DNA from: CALAED01 sp036555725
GTDB taxonomy: Bacteria > Actinomycetota > Actinomycetes > Streptosporangiales > Streptosporangiaceae
NCBI GenBank assembly: GCA_036555725.1
Contig: DATBKU010000018.1
Location: 1-64,000, forward strand
Direction of reading: 5' to 3'
Length of the DNA: 64,000 bases
Positions within the stretch are counted from its first letter, which is position 1; every line of letters begins with the position of its first letter. The notes under the pieces are model-generated. The model did not search any database. It saw nothing but the letters and a program-made list of their open reading frames with translations, and was not told the origin of the DNA. The translations under genes and the position numbers were made by a program. Below, piece after piece: positions 51,982 through 61,504 of this stretch.

Positions 51982-52632
51982 ATGAGCCGGGTGCGCGTGG
52001 CACTGGTCCTTGGAGCGGCCTCGATGGTGCTGGCCGGGTGCGGCAGGGGAGGCGTCCTGAGCGGCCCGGAGGAGTCGCCGCAGCCGGCGGTTACGCAGAC
52101 CGTGGCGCCGCCGGTCGGCGGAACACCCACGGCCAAGCCGACGCCGGCGAACGGCAAGCGCGCGAGCTTCAAGGGCATCGAGCTGCGCCTGCCGGTGGGC
52201 TGGCGGCTCGGGCCGGTTGTCAACGACGTGACCTGTGCCCTTCCGTCCGACCAGGTGTCCTGCCTCGGCGGCCCGTTGCAGATCAAGGTCGCCCGGGGCG
52301 GCGGCTGGCCGGGTAACGCCCTCGACCGGCAGGGCGGCTGGCAGGGCAGCGCGCCGCCGGTCTGTTACGCCGCCAACGCCGTCGACCCCGACCACGCCGA
52401 CCAAAGCCGCGCCCGGCTGGCCGTGCGGAGCACCACGCGTGCCGCCGACGGCACGACGCTCGCCTACCGGCAGTGGGAGGTGCCCTGCCAGAGCGGGCGG
52501 GCGTTCACGGTGAAGCTGTGGTACGCCGCCGCCAAGGGCGTGGTCTTCTACACGCTGTCGGCCAACCCCGAGTACGCCACGGCGTACCAGCAGATCGTCG
52601 CCGGCGCCAACTTCACCCACGTGCAGGGCTAG
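51982..52632 (+). CDS. Lipoprotein of unknown function
   Basis: 216 residues. Signal peptide with lipobox: VRVALVLGAASMVLAGCGRG, so Cys19 should carry the lipid. A Pro/Thr-rich linker follows, then a compact domain with FKGIELRLPVGWRLGPV, three further cysteines that could pair (VTCALP, VSCLGG, VCYAAN) and VKLWYAAAKGVVFYTLSANP. ATG 51982 follows GGAGGTGAGG. No known family recognised. Its 3' end overlaps the convergent nucleoside hydrolase gene by 4 bp. Confidence 0.85.
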   Translation: MSRVRVALVLGAASMVLAGCGRGGVLSGPEESPQPAVTQTVAPPVGGTPTAKPTPANGKRASFKGIELRLPVGWRLGPVVNDVTCALPSDQVSCLGGPLQIKVARGGGWPGNALDRQGGWQGSAPPVCYAANAVDPDHADQSRARLAVRSTTRAADGTTLAYRQWEVPCQSGRAFTVKLWYAAAKGVVFYTLSANPEYATAYQQIVAGANFTHVQG

Positions 52633-53573
52633 TGCGAGAGCGCGGCGGCGAGCAGCCGGTCCTTGAAGGCCTTGACGTCGCTTTCGACCAGCACCTTCAC
52701 CGGTCGCCTGGCGACGTCTCCGGGCACGGTGCGGGCGTCCCACAGCGTCGTGCCGCGGGTGTGCTCGCCGCGCAGTTCGACCTGAATCGGCCGTTCGGTG
52801 TAGACACCATGGCTCGGATCGACGGCGATCATGGCGGCCAGCGGGTCGTGGATGACGCACCCGCGGTAGCCCAGGATCGGCGTGTAGACCGCGACATAGA
52901 AGTCCAGGATCTTGCTCGCCAGCCGGGCGATCTCGCCGCCCGCCGAGAGCCGGTCGAGCCACGCGCCGTCGACGGCGGTCGGGTGGGTGGCGTCCAGCGG
53001 CACGAGCACGAGCGGCCAGTCGGCCGCGAACACGAGGTCGGCCGCCTCGGGGTCGTGCCAGACGTTCGCCTCGGCGTGCGTGGTGATGTTGCCGGGGTGG
53101 TCGAAGGCCCCGCCCATGACGACGAGCTCGTGGACCAGCTCCGGCAGCCGGGGCTCGAGCAGCAGCGCGACCGCGAGGTTGGTCAGCGGTCCGACCGCCA
53201 GCAGCGTCAGCTCGCCCGGATGCCGCCTGGCCAGCCGTACGATCTGCTCCGGCGCCGAGACGTCGGCCAGCGGGAGCGCCTTGGGCACGGGCAGGTGGAT
53301 CTCACCGAGACCGTCGGTGCCGTGGACGTCGAGGGCGTAGTGCACCCCCTGGGCAAGCGGGCGAGCCGCCCCGACCGCGACCGGGACCCCCTCGACACCG
53401 GTCAGCTCCAGCACGCGGAGGGTGTTGAGCGCGCCGGTCGGCGCGTCGATGTTGCCGTGGACCGTGCCGGCCGCGACCAGCTCCGCCTCGCCCGCCTTGA
53501 TCGCCGAGGCGAGGTAGAGCAGCAGCATCGCGTCGTCGATGCCGGTGTCGCAGTCGAGCAGGATCTTCTTCAC
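52629..53573 (-). CDS. Inosine/uridine-preferring nucleoside hydrolase
   Basis: 314 residues. Hydrolyses ribonucleosides to base and ribose. The Asp-rich calcium site is ILLDCDTGIDDAMLLLYLA at the N-terminus; LLAVGPLTNLAVALLLEP, ELVVMGGAFDHPGNITTHAE and AEANVWHDPEAADLVFA are the family motifs. GTG 53573. The PIG-L deacetylase gene is 10 bp upstream on the same strand, so they may be co-transcribed. It can serve purine salvage, in line with the guaB/guaA genes elsewhere in the window. Confidence 0.94.
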   Translation of the reverse strand: MKKILLDCDTGIDDAMLLLYLASAIKAGEAELVAAGTVHGNIDAPTGALNTLRVLELTGVEGVPVAVGAARPLAQGVHYALDVHGTDGLGEIHLPVPKALPLADVSAPEQIVRLARRHPGELTLLAVGPLTNLAVALLLEPRLPELVHELVVMGGAFDHPGNITTHAEANVWHDPEAADLVFAADWPLVLVPLDATHPTAVDGAWLDRLSAGGEIARLASKILDFYVAVYTPILGYRGCVIHDPLAAMIAVDPSHGVYTERPIQVELRGEHTRGTTLWDARTVPGDVARRPVKVLVESDVKAFKDRLLAAALSH

Positions 53574-53583
53574 CGAGGGTCTC

Positions 53584-54312
53584 CTATGCGGTCGGGATTA
53601 CCTGGAAGGACTCCGCGAGGCGGCCCTCCGGCAGCCCGCCGGCCTCGGCGTTGGCGCCCGTCCAGCCGCGCAGCATGTCCTCGAGGTGGTCCATGTGGGC
53701 GGTCTGGCTGGCGTGCGCCTTGAGGGCGGCCAGCTTGCGGTCGAAGACGTCGGTGATGTCGATGTAGTGGTTGGGTTTCGGCCCGCCGGAGACCCACACC
53801 TCGCGAGCGGTCCAGGCGTCGAGTCCCTCGTCCTGCAGCAGCTCGGGAAAAGTGAACGGGTTACGCGCGTCGGGGTAGACGGCGTCGAGCGCGGCCGCGC
53901 CGACCGCCCGGTGGTCGGGATGGTTGGCGTAGATCCGCTCCAGGTTGCGGTCGGGGTTCGGGATCACGACGCGGTCCGGCCGTACCTGCCGGATCACCCG
54001 GGCGATGTCGCGGCGCAGGCCGATTGTGGCCTCGGTGCGGCCGTCCGGATAGCCGAGGAACCGGACGTCGCCGACTCCGACGCACTCGGCGGCGGCGGTC
54101 TGCTCGGCGCGCCGGATGCCCGCGATCTGCGAGCGGGGCACCGCCGGGTCGAACCCGCCGGCGTCGCCGTCGGTCACGATCAGGTACGTGACCTTGATGT
54201 CCTTGGCGGTCCACGTCGCGACGGTGCCCGCCACGCTGAAATCGATGTCGTCGGGATGCGCCATCACCGCGAGGACCTGTCGCACTTCATCGTCGCTCAG
54301 CACGTCGATCAC
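53584..54312 (-). CDS. PIG-L family zinc deacetylase
   Basis: 242 residues. Zinc site in VLAVMAHPDDIDFSVAGTVA (AHPDD motif) and the second His in YANHPDHRAVGAAALD. YLIVTDGDAGGFDP and FLGYPDGRTEATIGLRRDI are typical. MshB and Mca (mycothiol enzymes) belong to this family, but similar proteins of unknown substrate are frequent and the sequence does not settle which this is. GTG 54312 lies divergently 66 bp from dhaK. Confidence 0.9.
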   Translation of the reverse strand: MIDVLSDDEVRQVLAVMAHPDDIDFSVAGTVATWTAKDIKVTYLIVTDGDAGGFDPAVPRSQIAGIRRAEQTAAAECVGVGDVRFLGYPDGRTEATIGLRRDIARVIRQVRPDRVVIPNPDRNLERIYANHPDHRAVGAAALDAVYPDARNPFTFPELLQDEGLDAWTAREVWVSGGPKPNHYIDITDVFDRKLAALKAHASQTAHMDHLEDMLRGWTGANAEAGGLPEGRLAESFQVIPTA

Positions 54313-54378
54313 CCGACCATCGTACGAAGGTCACCCGGGGTCTGGCGGATCGAGGCGTACGGGGGTAAGGAGGCAGGT

Positions 54379-55374
54379 ATGAAGAAGCTCATCAACGCCC
54401 CTGCCGACGTCGTTCCCGACGCGTTGCGCGGCCTGGCCGCGGCGCATCCTTCGCTGCGAGTCGAAGTGGACGATCGGATCGTCGTACGCGCCGACGCGCC
54501 TCGCCAGGGGAAGGTCGGGCTCGTCTCCGGCGGCGGATCCGGGCACGAGCCGCTGCACGGGGGCTTTGTCGGTTTCGGCATGTTGGACGCCGCCTGCCCG
54601 GGCGAGGTGTTCACCTCGCCGGTGCCGGACCAGATCTTCGCCGCCACGGCGGCGGTGTCCGGCGGTCAGGGCGTGTTGCACGTGGTCAAGAACTACACAG
54701 GCGACGTGCTCAACTTCAAGATGGCCGCCGAGATGGCCGAGGACGAGGACGTCCAGGTCGAGTCGGTCCTGGTCAACGACGACGTGGCCGTCGAGGACAG
54801 TACGTACACGGCGGGGCGGCGCGGCACCGGCGCCACCCTCTTCGTCGAGAAGATCGCCGGCGCGCTGGCCGAGGCGGGCGCCGGGCTGTCCGAGGTGGCC
54901 GCCGCCGCGCGCGAGGTCAACGAGCGCAGCCGGTCGTTCGGCGTGGCCCTGACCGCCTGCACGGTCCCGGCCGCGGGCGAGCCGACGTTCCAGCTCGGGG
55001 AGGACGAGATGGAGCTGGGCATCGGCATTCACGGCGAGCCGGGCCGCGAGCGCACCAAGCTCCAGTCGGCCGACGAGATCGTCGACGCGTCGCTGTCGGC
55101 GATCCACACGGACATGTCGCTGTCGGGCTCCGAAGTCCTCGTGCTGGTCAACGGGATGGGCGGCACCCCGCTGATCGAGCAGTACGTGGCGTACGCCGCG
55201 GCCGCCCGCTGGCTCGCCGACCACGACGTGACGGTCACCCGTCGGCTGGTGGGCCCGTTCGTGACCAGCCTCGAAATGGCCGGGCTGATGATCTCGGTGT
55301 GCCGGCTCACGCCGGAGCTGACCCAGCTGTGGGACGCCCCGGTCGAGACGCCCGCGCTCCGGTGGGGGCGTTGA
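54379..55374 (+). CDS. dhaK: Dihydroxyacetone kinase subunit DhaK
   Basis: 331 residues. Binds dihydroxyacetone covalently through a histidine and presents it to DhaL for phosphorylation. LVSGGGSGHEPLHGGFVG near residue 50, VLHVVKNYTGDVLNFKMAAE, and ELGIGIHGEPGRER with the substrate-binding His near residue 220 are present. ATG 54379 follows AAGGAGG. The stop shares one base with the dhaL start (TGATG). Confidence 0.95.
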   Translation: MKKLINAPADVVPDALRGLAAAHPSLRVEVDDRIVVRADAPRQGKVGLVSGGGSGHEPLHGGFVGFGMLDAACPGEVFTSPVPDQIFAATAAVSGGQGVLHVVKNYTGDVLNFKMAAEMAEDEDVQVESVLVNDDVAVEDSTYTAGRRGTGATLFVEKIAGALAEAGAGLSEVAAAAREVNERSRSFGVALTACTVPAAGEPTFQLGEDEMELGIGIHGEPGRERTKLQSADEIVDASLSAIHTDMSLSGSEVLVLVNGMGGTPLIEQYVAYAAAARWLADHDVTVTRRLVGPFVTSLEMAGLMISVCRLTPELTQLWDAPVETPALRWGR

Positions 55375-55991
55375 TGGACCCTGTGCTGGATATGGCCGCC
55401 TGGATCCGCCATGCGGCCGAACTCGTCGCGGCGGACGCGGACCGGCTGACCCGGCTCGACGCCGAGATCGGCGACGGCGACCACGGCCACAACCTCAATC
55501 GGGGTTTTACGGCCGCGGTCGCCGCCCTCCCCGACTCCGGGCCGCCCGGCAAGATCCTGATGGCCGCCGGGCGGGCGATCGTGTCGAAGACCGGCGGTGC
55601 GTCCGGCCCGCTGTACGGCACGGCGCTGCGCCGGGCGGGCAAGGCCCTGGGCGACGCCGAGACCGTGGACGCCGCGGCCCTCGGCGCCGCGCTGCGGGCC
55701 GCGCTGGAGGGCGTGCAAGAGCTCGGGCAGGCCGCCGCGGGCGACAAGACCATGGTCGACGCGCTCATCCCGGCCGTGGCGGCCTACGACGCGGCGGCCT
55801 CCGACGGGATCGCCGCCGCCACCCGGGCGACCGCCGAGGCCGCGGCCAAGGGTGCCGAGGAGACCATCCCGCTGCAGGCCCGTAAGGGCCGGGCCAGCTA
55901 CCTCGGCCCGCGCAGCATCGGCCACGAAGACCCCGGCGCGTCCTCGACCGCCCTCATCCTCCGCGCCCTCGCCGAAGTCGCCGCCTCCTAA
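55374..55991 (+). CDS. dhaL: Dihydroxyacetone kinase subunit DhaL
   Basis: 205 residues. ADP-binding subunit that transfers phosphate to the DhaK-bound substrate. Mg-binding LDAEIGDGDHGHNLNRGF lies near residue 30; SKTGGASGPLYGTALRRAG, GDKTMVDALIPAV and RKGRASYLGPRSIGHEDPGA complete the nucleotide site. In the PTS-dependent system ADP stays bound and is re-phosphorylated by DhaM. Coupled to dhaK by a one-base overlap. Confidence 0.95.
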   Translation: MDPVLDMAAWIRHAAELVAADADRLTRLDAEIGDGDHGHNLNRGFTAAVAALPDSGPPGKILMAAGRAIVSKTGGASGPLYGTALRRAGKALGDAETVDAAALGAALRAALEGVQELGQAAAGDKTMVDALIPAVAAYDAAASDGIAAATRATAEAAAKGAEETIPLQARKGRASYLGPRSIGHEDPGASSTALILRALAEVAAS

Positions 55992-56041
55992 GATCACCGA
56001 CGTGCCGTCTTCTGACCTGACTCGCCGGGGAGGATAGGCCC

Positions 56042-56440
56042 GTGGGCAATGTCGGGATTGTGGTTGTCGCGCACAGCAGGCGGCTGGCCGAGGGGGTGGC
56101 CGAGCTGGGGCGGCAGATGGGGGTCGGCGAGGTGCGGGTCGAGCCCGCCGGGGGCGACGTCGACGGCGGGCTGGGCACGAGCATCGAGCTGGTCGAGCAG
56201 GCCGTGCGGGCCGCCGACCAGGGGGCCGGGGTGGTGCTGCTCGCCGACATCGGCAGCTCGGTGCTCACCGCCAAGACGTTCATCGAAGACGCCGAGGGCG
56301 AGGTCGTGTTCGCCGATGCGCCGCTGGTCGAGGGGGTCGTCGCGGCGGCCTCGGCGGCGTGCGGCGGGGCCGATCTGCAGGCTGTGGCGAGCGCGGCGAC
56401 GGAGGCGTACGGCTTCCGCAAGGGCACGTCAAGCGGCTGA
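56042..56440 (+). CDS. dhaM: PTS-type DHA phosphotransferase subunit DhaM (EIIA domain only)
   Basis: 132 residues. Mannose-type EIIA fold that passes phosphate from HPr to DhaL-bound ADP. The phospho-His is in VGIVVVAHSRRLAEGVAEL near residue 10; GTSIELVEQAVRAADQGAG and VLLADIGSSVLTAKTFIED are family motifs. E. coli DhaM also carries HPr and enzyme I domains, which are absent here, so it must use general PTS proteins encoded elsewhere. GTG 56042, preceded by GGGGAGGATAG, is 50 bp after dhaL. Overlaps ltrA by 12 bp at the end. Confidence 0.9.
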   Translation: MGNVGIVVVAHSRRLAEGVAELGRQMGVGEVRVEPAGGDVDGGLGTSIELVEQAVRAADQGAGVVLLADIGSSVLTAKTFIEDAEGEVVFADAPLVEGVVAAASAACGGADLQAVASAATEAYGFRKGTSSG

Positions 56441-57637
56441 GTCCGCGGGGAGCGCCCAGCGGAAGTAGGCCAGCTGGCCGCCGATCACGGGCACCAGCAG
56501 CCAGGGCAGGGCGCCCGCGGAGAGCGCCCAGCCGAGCGCGGCGGGCACGGCCGGCAGCGCGACCAGGGCGAGCTGGATCGGCAGGCCGCGTCGCGGCGCC
56601 CGGAAGAGGGCGACGGCGAAGAGGAACACCGACACCCCGCCGCACAGGACGGCGCGCGACACCGCGGGCAGGTGCTCCGTCGGATGCGTGACGGCCATCC
56701 CGATCCCCGCCGCGACCGAGGTGATCGAGGCGATCGCCGCGAAATGGGCGGGCAGCAGCAGCGCGGTGGGGAGGGCCGAACGGCTGCCGAAGCCGTACTC
56801 GAACGACAGCCCCCACATGCCGATCACCAGCAGGAACCCGGCCGTGCCCGCGCCGACGAGCTGCCAGGTCCAATCGGTGCCGGCGGCGATGGACACGATC
56901 TGCGCCACCGCCTCGCCGAGCACGATGATCACGAACAGCCCGAGGCGCTCACCGAGATGGGGGCGATCGGGTTCGACGAACGTGAGCCGGAAGCGTCCTA
57001 CCTCGGGGAGCCGCCCCCGTCGCCAGGCGCGCTGCTCATGACGGCGCGCCACATCGGTGTACCTTTGCGCCGCCCGGTCGGGGTCGCGGCCGCTGGCCAC
57101 CGAGAACCACAGATCGATGACAACCCCGGCGATCCAGAGCCGGAACTGCGCGGGCTGCTCGACCCACAGCGACACGATCCACGGGACGAGTCCCGCGCTG
57201 CGCTGCGCGGCCGTCCAGGTGAGCAGCACCTTGCCCGTACGGCCCCAGCTGCGGGTGCTCGCCACGCGGGTCAGGATGTACGCGAGCGCGAACACCCGGC
57301 CGCGCTCGCCGGTCGCCTCCGGGATCGCCGCGGCCATCACCGCGATCCCGGCCATGCCCACGATCATCGACTGGTACCGGGTGGCCTCGCCCGCGACGTT
57401 GGCGTACAGCGTGAAGGACAGCCACAGTAGCCAGATGGCCAGGTAGAGCACGACGAACTCGATCATGTCGTGCACGGTGGCGTGCGCGCCGCCATGCCCG
57501 GCGAGCAGGTGGGCGAGCTGTGCCACCGCGACGACCACGACCAAGTCGAAAAACAGTTCCAGCCAACTCGCGTGGCGCTCGACGGAATCGCCCTGACCTT
57601 CGGTTTCGCCGTCGGACGGGGTCGCTGGGTCGCTCAC
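56429..57637 (-). CDS. Low temperature requirement protein A (LtrA) family membrane protein
   Basis: 402 residues with about ten hydrophobic segments. WLELFFDLVVVVAVAQLAHL near residue 28, YLAIWLLWLSFTLYANVAG, HLGERLGLFVIIVLGEAVAQ and LLVIGMWGLSFEYGFG are characteristic of LtrA, a family named from Listeria growth at low temperature and otherwise uncharacterised. GTG 57637. It lies convergent with dhaM and divergent from pcrA, with 75 bp for both promoters. Confidence 0.9.
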   Translation of the reverse strand: MSDPATPSDGETEGQGDSVERHASWLELFFDLVVVVAVAQLAHLLAGHGGAHATVHDMIEFVVLYLAIWLLWLSFTLYANVAGEATRYQSMIVGMAGIAVMAAAIPEATGERGRVFALAYILTRVASTRSWGRTGKVLLTWTAAQRSAGLVPWIVSLWVEQPAQFRLWIAGVVIDLWFSVASGRDPDRAAQRYTDVARRHEQRAWRRGRLPEVGRFRLTFVEPDRPHLGERLGLFVIIVLGEAVAQIVSIAAGTDWTWQLVGAGTAGFLLVIGMWGLSFEYGFGSRSALPTALLLPAHFAAIASITSVAAGIGMAVTHPTEHLPAVSRAVLCGGVSVFLFAVALFRAPRRGLPIQLALVALPAVPAALGWALSAGALPWLLVPVIGGQLAYFRWALPADSAA

Positions 57638-57699
57638 GGAGCCATCATTCCAGGGTCGGCCCAGGGCGCGTGCGTCTGCGATCAGTCGTACCGGCCTTC

Positions 57700-57705
57700 T
57701 AGGCT
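57700..57705 (+). promoter_or_regulatory. Leaderless -10 element of pcrA
   Basis: TAGGCT fits TANNNT, with exactly 7 nt to GTG 57713 and no Shine-Dalgarno. Confidence 0.5.
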
Positions 57706-57712
57706 TACAAGC

Positions 57713-59932
57713 GTGCCGAAGCAGCCCAGTCACGACCTCCTTGCCGGCCTCAACGACCAGCAGCGCGCCGCGGTGATCCACGAGGGCGGCCCGCTGCTCA
57801 TCGTCGCAGGTGCCGGCTCGGGCAAGACGCGGGTGCTGACCCACCGCATCGCCTATCTGCTCGCCGAGCGCGACGCCCATCCCGGCCAGATCCTGGCGAT
57901 CACGTTCACCAACAAGGCCGCCGGCGAGATGAAGGAGCGGGTCGCCAAGCTGGTCGGCCCCCGGTCGCGCGTCATGTGGGTGATGACCTTCCACTCCGCG
58001 TGCGTACGGATCCTGCGCCGCGAGGCCAAGCGGCTCGGCTACCCGTCCAGCTTCTCGATCTACGACCAGGCCGACGCGCAGCGGCTGATGGCCCTGGTGT
58101 GCCGCGAGCTCGACCTCGACCCCAAGCGCTACCCGCCCAAGGCGTTCTCCGTTCAGGTGAGCAACCTCAAGAACGAGCTCATCGACTACGAGACCTGCAA
58201 GGCGCGGGCGGCCACGCACATGGAGCAGACGCTCGCCGAGGCGTACGAGATGTACCAGACCCGGCTGCAGCAGGCCGGTGCCCTGGATTTCGACGATCTG
58301 ATCATGACGACGGTCAACTTGCTGCAGATCTTTCCGGAGGCGGCCGAGCACTACCGGCGCCGGTTCCGGCACGTGCTGGTCGACGAGTACCAGGACACCA
58401 ACCACGCGCAGTACGTGCTCGTGCGAGAGCTGACCGCGCCGGTCGAGGGGCTCGGCCAGGCGGAGCTGTGTGTGGTCGGCGACGCCGATCAGTCGATCTA
58501 CGCGTTCCGCGGCGCGACGATCCGCAACATCCTGGAGTTCGAGCGCGACTACCCGGACGCGACGACGATCCTGCTCGAGCAGAACTACCGGTCGACGCAG
58601 ACGATCCTGTCCGCGGCCAACGCGGTGATCGAGCGCAACGCCGACCGCAAGCCCAAGAAGCTGTGGTCCGACCAGGGCGACGGCGAGAAGATCATCGGGT
58701 ACGTCGCCGACAACGAGCACGACGAGGCCGCGTTCGTCGCGCAGGAGGTCGACCGGCTCACCGACAAGGGCGAGATCACGCCGAAGGACGTCGCCGTCTT
58801 CTACCGCACCAACGCGCAGTCGCGTGTCTTCGAAGAGGTCTTCATCCGGGTCGGGCTGCCGTACAAGGTCGTCGGCGGTGTGCGGTTCTACGAGCGGCGA
58901 GAGGTCCGCGACCTGCTCGCCTACCTGCGGGTATTGGCTAACCCCGAAGACACAGTTTCGCTACGCCGCATCCTCAACGTGCCCCGGCGCGGCATCGGCG
59001 ACCGATCCGAGGCATGTGTCGAGGCCTACGCATCGCGCGAGAAGATCACCTTCTGGAAGGCGCTGCAGCGCTACGAGGAAGTGCCGGCACTGGCGGACCG
59101 GTCGATGAAAAGTATCGGCGAGTTCGTCGGGCTGCTCGACGAACTGCGGTCGTCCATCGAGTCGTCGACGCCCGCGGAGCTGATCGACGTCGTGCTCAAC
59201 AAGACCGGTTACCTCGCCGAGCTGCAGGAGTCCCGCGACCCGCAGGACGAGACCCGGGTGGAGAACCTGCGCGAGCTCGAGGCGGTGGCCCGCGAGTTCG
59301 AGGAACGGCTGGAAGGCGAGTCGGCCAACGGCACGCTCGTCGCCTTCCTGGAGCAGGTCTCGCTGGTCGCCGACGCCGACCAGATCCCTGAGGGCGGGGC
59401 CGGGGTGGTCACACTGATGACCCTGCACACCGCCAAGGGCCTGGAGTTCCCGGTCGTGTTCCTGACCGGCATGGAAGACGGCGTCTTCCCGCACCTGCGG
59501 GCGATGAGCAACCCGAAGGAGCTGGAGGAGGAGCGGCGACTCGCGTACGTCGGCATCACCCGGGCGCAGCGGCGGCTGTACGTCTCGCGCGCCGTGATGC
59601 GCAGCTCGTATGGGGCGCCGCAGGTCAATCCGCCGTCGCGGTTCCTCGGCGAGCTACCCGAGTCGCTGCTGGTCTGGGAGCGGGCCGCCGCGTCGGTCGC
59701 GTCGACGCCGGCGATGGCGTCCATGGCCGCGCGGGCCGGGGTGCGGTCCCCGGGCAACCGGGCCGTCCCTTCGCTGTCCCCCGGCGACCGCATCACGCAC
59801 GACTCGTTCGGGCTCGGCACAGTCGTCGCGGTCGACGGCGCGGGGGAGCGGGCGGCGGCGAGCGTCGACTTCGGCGGCGACTACGGCGTCAAACGCCTTG
59901 TGCTCCGTTACGCGCCGGTCGAGAAGCTCTAA
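57713..59932 (+). CDS. pcrA: ATP-dependent DNA helicase PcrA/UvrD
   Basis: 739 residues. Superfamily 1A 3'-5' helicase used in repair and rolling-circle replication. Walker A is IVAGAGSGKTRVLTHRIAYL near residue 30, TFTNKAAGEMKERV is motif Ia, VDEYQDTNHAQYVLV is Walker B, and VVGDADQSIYAFRGA motif III. VTLMTLHTAKGLEFPVVFLT and YVGITRAQRRLYV are motifs V and VI. The C-terminus LSPGDRITHDSFGLGTVVAV is the Tudor-like domain that binds RNA polymerase. GTG 57713, leaderless. Confidence 0.96.
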   Translation: MPKQPSHDLLAGLNDQQRAAVIHEGGPLLIVAGAGSGKTRVLTHRIAYLLAERDAHPGQILAITFTNKAAGEMKERVAKLVGPRSRVMWVMTFHSACVRILRREAKRLGYPSSFSIYDQADAQRLMALVCRELDLDPKRYPPKAFSVQVSNLKNELIDYETCKARAATHMEQTLAEAYEMYQTRLQQAGALDFDDLIMTTVNLLQIFPEAAEHYRRRFRHVLVDEYQDTNHAQYVLVRELTAPVEGLGQAELCVVGDADQSIYAFRGATIRNILEFERDYPDATTILLEQNYRSTQTILSAANAVIERNADRKPKKLWSDQGDGEKIIGYVADNEHDEAAFVAQEVDRLTDKGEITPKDVAVFYRTNAQSRVFEEVFIRVGLPYKVVGGVRFYERREVRDLLAYLRVLANPEDTVSLRRILNVPRRGIGDRSEACVEAYASREKITFWKALQRYEEVPALADRSMKSIGEFVGLLDELRSSIESSTPAELIDVVLNKTGYLAELQESRDPQDETRVENLRELEAVAREFEERLEGESANGTLVAFLEQVSLVADADQIPEGGAGVVTLMTLHTAKGLEFPVVFLTGMEDGVFPHLRAMSNPKELEEERRLAYVGITRAQRRLYVSRAVMRSSYGAPQVNPPSRFLGELPESLLVWERAAASVASTPAMASMAARAGVRSPGNRAVPSLSPGDRITHDSFGLGTVVAVDGAGERAAASVDFGGDYGVKRLVLRYAPVEKL

Positions 59933-60049
59933 GCGTTTCTGAATAGGCCCAATCCCATTGGACGTAACCGAGGGTCAAACGGTTTCCCTGATTCCTGGCC
60001 AGAACTGGGCCTCGACAGCAGGGGTACGCAGCCATCATCATGCACGGTC

Positions 60050-61456
60050 ATGACGGGCTTGCTGGGGCGGCGAGCTGTTGCCGTCGTCGCCGCGACCGCT
60101 GCGACGGTCGTTTCGGCGATGGCAGTACTGCTGGGGATCGCCGCTCCGGCGTTCGCATTGGACGGCAACGACGGGTCGGCCGCCCAGCTCACGCTGGCCG
60201 CCCCCCGGCTCGTCGTGTGCGCCAAGGACTCCGCCGACCGGGTCGGTGCACAGTCCGGCAGCGCGCGTGCACTCAACGAGGCGCTGTTGCGCGAATGTTC
60301 GTACGACACCGTCCAGGCGGCCGTCGACGCGGTGTATCGCCGCGGCACGACAATTTACTTGCTTCCCGGCAAGTACCACGACGCGACGGTCACTATCGCG
60401 GGCGGCGCCGACTGTGTCCGCTGTGACCTGCGGCTGGAGGGCACGGGGAACCGCCCCGAAGAGGTGTTGATCGAAGGCGGGCGCACCGCTGACGACGGCT
60501 GGTCGCAGCGGGTCGGCATCCACGCGGAACACGCCAACGGCCTCTACCTGCGCAACTTCACCACGCAGCGCTACAGCGGGTCCGGTGTCGAGGTCGTGTG
60601 GACCGACGGCTTCGTCATCGACCATGTGATCGGCCGGTGGAACGGGTCGTACGGCCTGGCCGCCTTCGCCACCGACCACGGGGTGCTGACCGACTGCACG
60701 GCCACGGGCAACAGCGGCGCCGGTATCGCCATGGCACCGGTGACCAACGTCGCCGGGGCTCGTCCGACCGTGGAGGTACGCCGCTGTCAGTCGCGCGGCA
60801 ACCTCATCGGGCTCGCCGGCGGCGACTCGGTGTACGTCCACGACAACGACTTCTCCGGCAACGCCGTGGGGATCACGGCCGAGAGCCGGGCCTGGCAGAG
60901 CCACGGCTCATTCATCGCCAATCGGGTGCACGACAACAACGTGAACCCGTACGGGAATGTGTGGTCGGGCCGGTGTGCGAAGCCGCCGTGGGACCGGCCG
61001 CGCGACCTGATCTGCCCGTCGGAGGCGGTGCCCGTCGGCACGGGCCTGCAGATGTCCGGCGGGGGGCAGAACACCTACGCCGGGAACCTGGTCTACGGCA
61101 ACTGGCGGGCCGGCGTCGGCCAGCTCGCCTACGCACGGGGCAACCGCTGGCTGGGCAACCTGATGGGGTTCTCCCCGTCCGGAACCACGGTGCCCAACGG
61201 CATCGACTTCTGGTGGGACGGCACGGGCGACCACAACTGCTGGCAGGACAACGCCTCGTCGTGGGGCGGCGTCCGGAGCAAACCGCAGTCGCTGCCCGAC
61301 TGCACCCACCCGTCCGGCGCCGGCGCGGGCGCGCCGTCGTGGGAGATCCTGGCCGCCTGCGCCTCGTACGTCCCGGCGACCTCGTCCAGCCCGAAGGGGT
61401 TCCGGCCCGCCGGCTGCGACTGGGTGAAAACGCCGCCTCGTCCGGCACCCCGCTGA
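60050..61456 (+). CDS. Secreted right-handed parallel beta-helix protein
   Basis: 468 residues with a signal peptide (VVSAMAVLLGIAAPAFALD; cleavage likely after AFA). The mature part has a repeated short-strand pattern with many Asn and Gly: DGFVIDHVIGRWNGSYGLA, GVLTDCTATGNSGAGIA, VRRCQSRGNLIGLAGGDSV, VHDNDFSGNAVGITAESRAW. This is the pectate-lyase-like or NosD-like beta-helix. Several cysteine pairs suggest disulfides. It may bind or cleave polysaccharide, but no catalytic set is recognised. ATG 60050 follows an unremarkable 117-bp gap after pcrA. Confidence 0.85.
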   Translation: MTGLLGRRAVAVVAATAATVVSAMAVLLGIAAPAFALDGNDGSAAQLTLAAPRLVVCAKDSADRVGAQSGSARALNEALLRECSYDTVQAAVDAVYRRGTTIYLLPGKYHDATVTIAGGADCVRCDLRLEGTGNRPEEVLIEGGRTADDGWSQRVGIHAEHANGLYLRNFTTQRYSGSGVEVVWTDGFVIDHVIGRWNGSYGLAAFATDHGVLTDCTATGNSGAGIAMAPVTNVAGARPTVEVRRCQSRGNLIGLAGGDSVYVHDNDFSGNAVGITAESRAWQSHGSFIANRVHDNNVNPYGNVWSGRCAKPPWDRPRDLICPSEAVPVGTGLQMSGGGQNTYAGNLVYGNWRAGVGQLAYARGNRWLGNLMGFSPSGTTVPNGIDFWWDGTGDHNCWQDNASSWGGVRSKPQSLPDCTHPSGAGAGAPSWEILAACASYVPATSSSPKGFRPAGCDWVKTPPRPAPR

Positions 61457-61504
61457 TCTTGGTATGTCAGGGGTTGACGCACTGGCGAACTGTTGGCTCA
61501 AATT

